Shown here one piece after another: positions 6,640 through 11,641 of a stretch of 33,320 nt of DNA; the first letter of the stretch is position 1; each line of letters opens with the position of its first letter. Source of the stretch: a bacterium (GTDB lineage Bacteria; Patescibacteriota; Minisyncoccia; Phycocordibacterales; UBA918). The stretch spans positions 1 to 33,320 of the forward strand of contig PAMC01000006.1 in NCBI GenBank assembly GCA_002710785.1. The letters are read 5' to 3'. Made by a program: the position numbers and the translations under genes. The notes beneath the pieces were generated by a model that did no database searches, had not been told where the DNA came from, and saw only the letters and a list, made by a program, of their open reading frames with translations.

Positions 6640-7335
6640 CAATCTAAGTGGTCCTATTTAAAACCAGGGGCGATTAGGTTACGCAAGTTAGGTAAGTCGC
6701 TTCCTTATGTACATAAAAAACTTGGGATACCGAAGTCAACTCTTAGCTATTGGTTTAAAGACATAGAATTAACCAAAAAACAAAAAGAAAGATTGCATCA
6801 AAATTGGAAAAACGCTCTAGTCACCGCCCGCAAAGAGGCCGCTAAGTGGCACCGTGCCCAAAAGGCGCAGAGACTAGAGACAGCACGAACCGAGGCCTTA
6901 CGCACACTCGAGAGACTTAACATCAGCGACAACGACACCTTGGAAATTGCCTTGGCACTCCTCTATCTTGGGGAAGGGTCTAAAAAGAAGGTCGAAACAG
7001 CTCTTGGTAGTTCTGATCCCAAGACATTGCTGTTTTATGTAACAGCGCTCGAGCGCCTCTACGGTGTGCAAAGAGACACCTTGCGCTGTCAGCTTTATCT
7101 GCGAGCTGACCAAGACGCCGACAAGCTAAAACGATACTGGTCCAGAACACTACACATGCCGCTTTCGTGTTTTCGCTACGTACACCACGACACACGCACC
7201 GTCGGACGAAAGACGTATGCAGATTATAACGGCGTGTGTAGTATTGCCGGTGCCCCGGTGGCCATACAGCGAAAATTAGTGTATCTTGCTCACGGTTTTC
7301 TTGATACAATCATCGAAAATCAAATGTCCGGTTAG
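6637..7335 (+). CDS. HTH protein with LAGLIDADG-like region, ends inside tRNA-Val
   Basis: The N-terminus contains a clear helix-turn-helix (about residues 12-45, KLGKSLPYVHKKLGIPKSTLSYWFKDI written in parts: KSLPYVHKKLG then IPKSTLSYW). A charged linker leads to a C-terminal domain with LYLGEGSKKK (residues about 109-118) and later SSDPKTLLFYV and RYVHHDT, which recall the LAGLIDADG/WhiA-like fold common in hypothetical Patescibacteria proteins. It could bind or cut DNA; the two acidic motifs of active homing nucleases are not obvious. No SD is present; TAACAT lies 6 nt before the ATG. The last three codons and the TAG stop fall inside the tRNA-Val gene, an overlap of 10 nt. Confidence 0.85.
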   Translation: MQSKWSYLKPGAIRLRKLGKSLPYVHKKLGIPKSTLSYWFKDIELTKKQKERLHQNWKNALVTARKEAAKWHRAQKAQRLETARTEALRTLERLNISDNDTLEIALALLYLGEGSKKKVETALGSSDPKTLLFYVTALERLYGVQRDTLRCQLYLRADQDADKLKRYWSRTLHMPLSCFRYVHHDTRTVGRKTYADYNGVCSIAGAPVAIQRKLVYLAHGFLDTIIENQMSG

Positions 7336-7398
7336 CTCAGATGGTAGAGCGTTTGCTCGACACGCAAAAGGTCACAGGTTCGAGCCCTGTACCGGACA
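7326..7398 (+). tRNA. tRNA-Val (GAC) with C33
   Basis: The acceptor arm GTCCGGT/ACCGGAC, D arm GCTC/GAGC, anticodon stem TTTGC/GCAAA and T arm ACAGG-TTCGAGC-CCTGT all close. The anticodon loop is TCGACAC, so the anticodon is GAC (Val) and position 33 is C instead of the near-universal T. Discriminator is A, followed by CC then G, so CCA is incomplete. The gene overlaps the end of the preceding CDS and is probably co-transcribed with it. A cognate ValRS gene is at 14517-16754. Confidence 0.92.
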
Positions 7399-7410
7399 CC
7401 GTAGTAAACT

Positions 7411-7441
7411 AAAACTCACCGAGTATTACTTGGTGAGTTTT
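7411..7441. terminator. Bidirectional terminator after tRNA-Val
   Basis: AAAACTCACC (7411-7420) pairs perfectly with GGTGAGTTTT (7432-7441) around an 11-nt loop, and a T run continues on the plus strand. The A run before the stem makes it work on the minus strand too. It ends the tRNA-Val transcript. Confidence 0.85.
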
Positions 7442-7449
7442 TGGTTTAG

Positions 7450-7580
7450 TAAGCAAACTGCTTTGCTTATGGGCTGCGGTGACAGCCGGAGACATGTTTT
7501 TGCGCCTAGCCTAGCGCAAAAACAGTCGAGGCCGGGGAGAAAGTTCTTATGTGCGTAAGCGAATTAGAAACTTGACCCAC
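7450..7580. other. Hairpin-rich gene-free stretch
   Basis: Four hairpins follow one another: TAAGCAAA/TTTGCTTA (7450-7469), GGCTG/CAGCC (7472-7487), a perfect 10-bp stem GTTTTTGCGC/GCGCAAAAAC (7496-7523), and AAGTT-CTTA/TAAG-AACTT beyond 7540. There is no ORF with coding character. The 10-bp stem may end the MYG1-family gene read on the minus strand. A small structured RNA is possible but no family was recognised. Confidence 0.4.
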
Positions 7581-7584
7581 ACAA

Positions 7585-8457
7585 CTATTCCGCCGTTTTG
7601 GCTGCTTTAATGGCAGACTCTTTAGTTCGAGCGATAAACAAATAGCGATCTTTGTGGCAGAAAATTGCGTCCGCAATTCCTGAAACGGCTGCTAGCTCCT
7701 CATCACGCAACCCTGCCCAGGCTTCAGGAAAGCGTACTCGGGTGAGGTACTCAGTCTCACTAACCTGCACACCAACTGCAGACCAACCAGGATTATCATC
7801 GAAACGGGGTACCACTACCATGTTCACTTCTTCGTGTTGAACAAACTCACTACGTGGCACATACTCATCGCTCACTAAAATACTTTGTCCTGCCGAACGC
7901 TCGTATAACTCGGCGGCTTTCTGTTTTAAAACCTCTTTGATTTGTCTACGCTGTATAACTCGTTCTAGGTAGGCTCGGGCAACATCCACTGCCTGTAAAA
8001 ACTGTGTGTCCATGTCTTCGCCCTTCGTTGGTTCTGCACGCCATGTCTGCAGAATGTCATCCCACTCAAGTGGTGGTAAATCAAACTGACCAGGTTGCCA
8101 AATGTTGAGTGCGTTATCACTGGCATCGATTGGCACACAGAGTTTCTCTTCGATCTTGTCTGCTACCGCCTGCGAGCCACAAATTTTTTCACCGAAGTGC
8201 TTCCACACCAACCCAAAAGCGGCGTACGGAATACCATTTTCACGCACTGGTGCACCGGGTTGATGGTGGTCGAAGCGGTTTTGGGCGGCGTCGTAGACGC
8301 CACCCACGTCTACCACATAATCACCAGTGGCAATGACTGCCTCATCGCGCGACCGAATAACTTCAAGGTTTTCTTTCCCTAACAACAGCTGCAGCGTCGC
8401 TACGGCAAATACGTCATCGGCATGAAAGCTGCCACTGTGAGTCACGATTGTTGTCAT
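7585..8457 (-). CDS. MYG1/UPF0160 family metal-dependent protein
   Basis: The protein opens with THSGSFHADDVFAVATL (residues 5-21) and continues with IRSRD (34-38), DYVVDVGG (46-53) and RFDHHQP (61-67). These His/Asp motifs are the metal site of the MYG1/UPF0160 family, related to DHH phosphoesterases; the eukaryotic member is reported as a 3'-5' RNA exonuclease. At 290 aa it is about family length for bacteria, and the C-terminal FCHKDRYLFIARTKESAI is also family-like. The bacterial role is unknown; RNA or nucleotide processing is a reasonable guess. A TAGTAT box (8464-8469) ends exactly 6 nt before the ATG with no SD, so the mRNA is probably leaderless. It is divergent from the tRNA-like/tsaD unit. 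Confidence 0.9.
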   Translation of the reverse strand: MTTIVTHSGSFHADDVFAVATLQLLLGKENLEVIRSRDEAVIATGDYVVDVGGVYDAAQNRFDHHQPGAPVRENGIPYAAFGLVWKHFGEKICGSQAVADKIEEKLCVPIDASDNALNIWQPGQFDLPPLEWDDILQTWRAEPTKGEDMDTQFLQAVDVARAYLERVIQRRQIKEVLKQKAAELYERSAGQSILVSDEYVPRSEFVQHEEVNMVVVPRFDDNPGWSAVGVQVSETEYLTRVRFPEAWAGLRDEELAAVSGIADAIFCHKDRYLFIARTKESAIKAAKTAE

Positions 8458-8501
8458 GTCGACATACTACCGTACCTGCTTTATTTTCAAAACTAGTACG
8501 G

Positions 8502-8507
8502 TATAGT
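8502..8507 (+). promoter_or_regulatory. -10 box of the tRNA-like RNA/tsaD unit
   Basis: TATAGT lies 8 nt before the G that begins the tRNA-like acceptor strand (8516), so transcription should start at or just before that base. The -35 is weak (CTTTAT at a 17-nt spacing). Confidence 0.5.
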
Positions 8508-8515
8508 GATGATCT

Positions 8516-8648
8516 GAGAAGTGGCGGAATAGGTAGACGCGCGAATAAGGGTTTGTAGTAGTGGTACGCGCAGAGTAACCCCGAAAAACCCGGTAACCAG
8601 TCCAGCTCATAAGCGTACTGTTGTGAGGTGCAAATCCTCACCTTCTCG
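8516..8648 (+). tRNA. tRNA-Leu-like class II RNA, expanded; anticodon unassigned
   Basis: The ends are those of a tRNA: GAGAAG (8516-8521) pairs with CTTCTC, the D arm reads TGGCGGAATAGGTAGACGC as in bacterial tRNA-Leu, and GTGAGG-TGCAAAT-CCTCAC (8623-8641) forms the T arm. The length, about 132 nt, exceeds the usual 85-90. Between D and T arms lie GGGTTT (8549-8554) pairing with AAACCC (8586-8591) across a 31-nt loop, an alternative GCGCG/CGCGC pairing (8539-8543, 8567-8571), and a variable-arm-like hairpin (8598-8620) with loop CATA. T-loop position 55 is G instead of T, and discriminator and CCA are not clear. It could be a tRNA with an intron-like insert, a pseudo-tRNA, or a tRNA-mimicking leader of tsaD, which starts 10 nt later. 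Confidence 0.55.
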
Positions 8649-8658
8649 TAATTTGTGT

Positions 8659-9837
8659 ATGCGAATTCTCTCCATTGAAACATCGTGTGACGAGACCGCT
8701 GTGAGCGTCGTGAGCGTTGGTGGCAAGTTTCCGCACGCTACGTATGCAGTAGCTGGCAACGGCCTGTACTCACAGAGTGACATTCACGCCGAGTTTGGTG
8801 GCGTCTATCCCACGGTCGCCAAGCGCGAGCACGCCAAGGCGCTGGTGCCGATGATGTACAAGGCGCTCGAGGAAGCCGAGCTGGTTAGCGAAGAGCCGAG
8901 CGAACTCAGCAAAGCACAAATGGGCGAGCTGGCGGAAATTATCATCCGTGAGCCAGAGCTCTACACGCAGCTCACACAGTGGGTCGAGCGCTTCGCTAGG
9001 CCCGACATCGACGTCATTGCCGTCACCACCGGCCCAGGCCTGGCACCAGCACTCTGGGTAGGGGTAAATTTTGCCAAAGCGTTAGCAAAAGTATGGGACA
9101 TCCCGGTCGTGCCGGTTAACCACATGGAAGGTCACGTGCTGGCGAGTATTTTTGACGTCGACCAAGACGATATGCTCTCTGACATTACCTTCCCCGCCCT
9201 CTCGCTTTTAATATCTGGTGGACACACTGAGCTGGTGCTGATGCAGAAGTGGGGTCAGTACGAAAAAATTGGCCAAACCCGCGACGACGCCGTCGGTGAA
9301 GCGTTTGATAAAGTAGCGCGCCTCATGGGCTTACCCTACCCCGGTGGCCCGCAAATAAGCAAACTGGCGCAAAAAGCGCGGGTAAAAGAACTGCCACCGT
9401 ACAAAGACGACTTGCCCCGTCCGATGCTCAATAGTGGCGACCTCGACTTCTCTTTCTCGGGCCTTAAAACGTCTGTCCGGTATGCACTTGAGGGCAAGGA
9501 GCTCTCTGAGACCGAACAAATGGCCCTCGCCCGCGACTTCGAAGACTGTGTAGCTGAAACCCTGATTGGTAAAACCAAGCAAGCCCTTGAGCAGACCGGT
9601 GCGCAAACCCTAATTGTTGGCGGTGGCGTCTCAGCCAACCAGTACCTGCGGACTCAGTTTGAACTAGAGCTCACAACCGAGTACCCCGAGCTTACCGTCT
9701 ACTTCCCAATGCCAGGGCTCTCGACTGACAACTCGGTGATGATTGCGCTCGCTGGCCACGCCAAACTCGACGGTAAGCTCGCGCCGCAAGCCGCCGTGGA
9801 GCTCCTTAAAGCCGACGGAAATAAGTCGTTGTCGTAA
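8659..9837 (+). CDS. tsaD: tRNA N6-threonylcarbamoyladenosine synthase TsaD
   Basis: Transfers the threonylcarbamoyl group to A37 of tRNAs that read ANN codons, with TsaB and TsaE as usual partners; cytoplasmic. The start MRILSIETSCDETAVSVV is the family N-terminus, which fixes the ATG at 8659. Metal ligands HMEGH are at residues 155-159, LLISGGHTEL and GEAFDKVARLMGLPYPGG follow, and SFSGLKTSVRY and LIVGGGVSANQYLR complete the nucleotide site. At 392 aa it is longer than E. coli TsaD (about 337), mainly through an acidic insert at about residues 73-117. No SD is present; the gene begins 10 nt after a tRNA-like RNA, so processing of that RNA could leave an almost leaderless mRNA. A terminator follows at 9882-9905. 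Confidence 0.97.
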   Translation: MRILSIETSCDETAVSVVSVGGKFPHATYAVAGNGLYSQSDIHAEFGGVYPTVAKREHAKALVPMMYKALEEAELVSEEPSELSKAQMGELAEIIIREPELYTQLTQWVERFARPDIDVIAVTTGPGLAPALWVGVNFAKALAKVWDIPVVPVNHMEGHVLASIFDVDQDDMLSDITFPALSLLISGGHTELVLMQKWGQYEKIGQTRDDAVGEAFDKVARLMGLPYPGGPQISKLAQKARVKELPPYKDDLPRPMLNSGDLDFSFSGLKTSVRYALEGKELSETEQMALARDFEDCVAETLIGKTKQALEQTGAQTLIVGGGVSANQYLRTQFELELTTEYPELTVYFPMPGLSTDNSVMIALAGHAKLDGKLAPQAAVELLKADGNKSLS

Positions 9838-9881
9838 AAAACTTGCTTTTTAGGTTTGAAAGCGATATAAAGGCGTCAGGG

Positions 9882-9905
9882 AAAGGGCCTTCTTCGGGCC
9901 TTTTT
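9882..9905 (+). terminator. Terminator after tsaD
   Basis: AAAGG pairs with CCTTT, then a G/G mismatch, then CC with GG around loop TTCTTC, followed by a T run (9901-9905). It is 45 nt past the tsaD stop. Confidence 0.7.
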
Positions 9906-9918
9906 GTTATGTCTTACC

Positions 9919-9982
9919 GCCTATAGACCAGCGTACTACAGTCTCATACGAGGCTCTTTCCCTAGTACGCTGGTCTATCGGC
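9919..9982. repeat. 20-bp inverted repeat with 24-nt loop
   Basis: Arms 9919-9938 and 9963-9982 pair over 20 bp with one T/C mismatch. The loop contains a smaller GTCTC-ATAC-GAGGC hairpin. There is no T tract after either arm, and no transposase or target duplication is seen. It may be a structured RNA or a remnant mobile palindrome in the tsaD to secreted-locus gap. Confidence 0.6.
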
Positions 9983-10112
9983 AGTAAATGTGGTCGAATG
10001 GTGTGTTTCGCTGTTCGCCCAGTATTATACACGTATTGACAAAAAGCTTGTCCCCTTGTGTAACAGCTCAAAATATTGACTTTTTCTTGACAATTTTTAT
10101 AGGAGGAATACC

Positions 10113-10178
10113 ATGGGTATACAATTACTTGGATGGGGAAGCTGGGTAATCGGGCGTGTGTATGTTTTGGTTCCCTAG
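10113..10178 (+). CDS. 21-aa hydrophobic micropeptide
   Basis: ATG 10113 follows a perfect SD, AGGAGG, with a 6-nt spacer, one of the best SDs in the window. The peptide MGIQLLGWGSWVIGRVYVLVP is hydrophobic with two Trp and one Arg and could lie in or across the membrane. A hairpin terminator (10225-10250) ends the transcript, so this looks like an independent small gene. A TTGACA at 10036-10041 may be part of its promoter, though the -10 is weak. It could instead be a leader or toxin-like peptide; no homologue was recognised. Confidence 0.5.
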   Translation: MGIQLLGWGSWVIGRVYVLVP

Positions 10179-10224
10179 AAAAATTGCATACCCTACCACT
10201 TTTCATACTAATTTTTGTCTTGCG

Positions 10225-10250
10225 CTGTACCTCGGTACAGGTTTTTTATT
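10225..10250 (+). terminator. Terminator after the micropeptide
   Basis: CTGTAC-CTCG-GTACAG followed by GTTTTTTATT gives a compact Rho-independent terminator 47 nt after the micropeptide stop. It separates that unit from the secreted-protein locus that starts at 10451. Confidence 0.8.
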
Positions 10251-10450
10251 TCCCTCGAGCAACTAGTGTCACCAACACATGGTGTTCACGTATGAGCTGA
10301 GAAATCCTACCTGGTTGCACTGACCGCAAAACCGCCCGACTTCCCCACTCGTACGTGGACGTGATGCACATCCGTCCACACTAACGTTGTGTTCGTAGAG
10401 GTGGGAACTCGAACAAAACGTTACCTTTACTACGTTAAGCTCTACAACTT
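10251..10450 (+). promoter_or_regulatory. Leader region of the secreted-protein locus, with hairpins
   Basis: This 200-nt gene-free stretch contains GTGGACG/CCGTCCAC-type pairing near 10354-10381 and a 13-bp hairpin (10383-10395 with 10410-10422, one G/A mismatch) whose 14-nt loop holds GAGGTGGGAA. The hairpin ends 28 nt before the ATG at 10451, which has no SD of its own. It is probably a structured 5' leader. No promoter stands out. Confidence 0.4.
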
Positions 10451-11209
10451 ATGTCACGAACATATGCTCGTGTGGGTACTACAGTAGTGGCGGCAATCGC
10501 CGTTATCGCAGCACTCGCACTGTACGCGACACCAGCCGAAGCTCATCACCGTGGTGGTGGCGACGACACTCGGGTTCACGTATCTAACGGCGCCCAAGTC
10601 GACAACGACGTACGCGTCCGCGCTAACACTGGCGGCAACGACGCTACTGGCGGTCGCAGTGGCGCAGGTGGCGCTGGCGGTGACGCCCGTGGTCATCGCG
10701 GTGCTGGCGGCGACGGAGGTAACTCTGGTCGCGGAGGTAACGGTGGTTCTATCAACACTGGCGAAGCCATTGCAGTTGGAACAATCCGTAACGACGTCAA
10801 CCATAACAACCTTCGCGTTGAAGGTGGTGACGATGATGACTTCTTCCCGTTCCCTCGTTTCTTCCGTGGAAGCGATGATGACACTACGGTTACTGTACGT
10901 AACCGGGCCAGCGTAATGAACGACCTAGCAGTACGTGCCAACACCGGCGGCAACGTAGCCAACGGTGGCTCTACCGGCAGCGGTGGTGAAGGCGGTGACG
11001 CCGCTCGCTCATGGCAGCGTTGGTGGTGGTGGTGGAATAACGGAGGCGAAGGTGGTAACGGTGGCACCAGCGGAGGCGCTGGTACTGGCGGAACCATCCG
11101 CACTGGCGCAGCTGGTGCTGACGGCCTCGTTGTAAACACCGTCAACCGAAACGTTGTACGCGTTGAAGGTGGTGACGATGATGACAATGGAGTTCCAATG
11201 AACATCTAG
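10451..11209 (+). CDS. Secreted Gly/Asn-rich repeat protein (two modules)
   Basis: A signal peptide (residues 1-31, ending PAEA before HHRGGG) directs export. The mature protein is two copies of one module: VxVxNxAxVxNDxxVRANTGGN, a Gly-rich stretch, then an ITTG-like I(N/R)TG segment and N-VN-N--RVEGGDDDD. The modules run at about 41-127 and 144-246. The pattern of ND, NTGGN and NxVN suggests a beta-solenoid with Asn/Gly turns; DDDD stretches may bind calcium. The second module carries five Trp in a row (11021-11035) inside the Gly-rich part. It shares the NDxxVxAxTGGN motif with the protein at 11622. No sorting motif or membrane anchor is visible, so it may be released or bound by its partner. 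Confidence 0.8.
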   Translation: MSRTYARVGTTVVAAIAVIAALALYATPAEAHHRGGGDDTRVHVSNGAQVDNDVRVRANTGGNDATGGRSGAGGAGGDARGHRGAGGDGGNSGRGGNGGSINTGEAIAVGTIRNDVNHNNLRVEGGDDDDFFPFPRFFRGSDDDTTVTVRNRASVMNDLAVRANTGGNVANGGSTGSGGEGGDAARSWQRWWWWWNNGGEGGNGGTSGGAGTGGTIRTGAAGADGLVVNTVNRNVVRVEGGDDDDNGVPMNI

Positions 11210-11228
11210 TCACGTCCTAACACACACC

Positions 11229-11259
11229 GAGAGGTTTGGGACTTCGGTCCCACCCTCTC
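11229..11259 (+). other. UUCG hairpin between the first two secreted genes
   Basis: GAGAGG and TGGGAC pair with CCTCTC and GTCCCA around a C(UUCG)G loop, and ACACC/GGTGT can close it further outside (11224-11228, 11270-11274). There is no T tract, so it is more likely an mRNA stabiliser or partial barrier between cistrons than a full terminator. Confidence 0.6.
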
Positions 11260-11299
11260 ATAAGGCTTTGGTGTAAACGAAGTCTTAGTGAGGGTAGGT

Positions 11300-11641
11300 A
11301 TGAAAAAGCTTTTAAAAACATTCGTTGGAGTGATGGGCGTCTGCGTGCTCACGGCACCATTGCTCACACTTGCGTATACGTCGGTTAGTAACTCGGTGTC
11401 GGTTTCCGCCAGCGGCGGCGAGTCTTCGGCGAGCGTGACCACAATCATCAATGGCGACGTGGTCGAGTCGTTTGAAAAGACCACGACCGACGGCGAACCA
11501 ATCGAGTACCAACACACCGTCACCGCCACCTCCAACCAGTCAGTAACGACTATCGAAACGAATACAGTAACTCACGATCGGGCGGCCCTCATGCAACAAT
11601 TACGAGCTCTACTTCTTGCGTATGTTTTACGTTTTCAATAA
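11300..11641 (+). CDS. Secreted 113-aa protein of unknown family
   Basis: ATG 11300 is chosen because MKKLLKTFVGVMGVCVLTAP begins a typical signal peptide (cleavage near residue 27) and GAGGG lies just upstream. The mature part is Ser/Thr/Val-rich and probably beta-structured (SVSNSVSVSASGGESSASVTTI), followed by an acidic segment and a short Leu-rich helix at the C-terminus (MQQLRALLLAYVL). No repeat module or family was recognised. Its stop lies 20 nt inside the next gene, so the two are probably translationally coupled and may act together on the surface. Confidence 0.75.
   Translation: MKKLLKTFVGVMGVCVLTAPLLTLAYTSVSNSVSVSASGGESSASVTTIINGDVVESFEKTTTDGEPIEYQHTVTATSNQSVTTIETNTVTHDRAALMQQLRALLLAYVLRFQ

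Noticed and set aside
8623-8658. Upstream extension of TsaD (MRCKSSPSRNLC...)
   Set aside because: It would overlap the T arm of the tRNA-like RNA and departs from the TsaD N-terminus MRILSIETS.
10693-11205. Long Pro-rich frame opposite the first secreted gene
   Set aside because: It mirrors the Gly-rich repeat codons; such antisense frames are expected from GGN-rich sequence, and it has no start signal.
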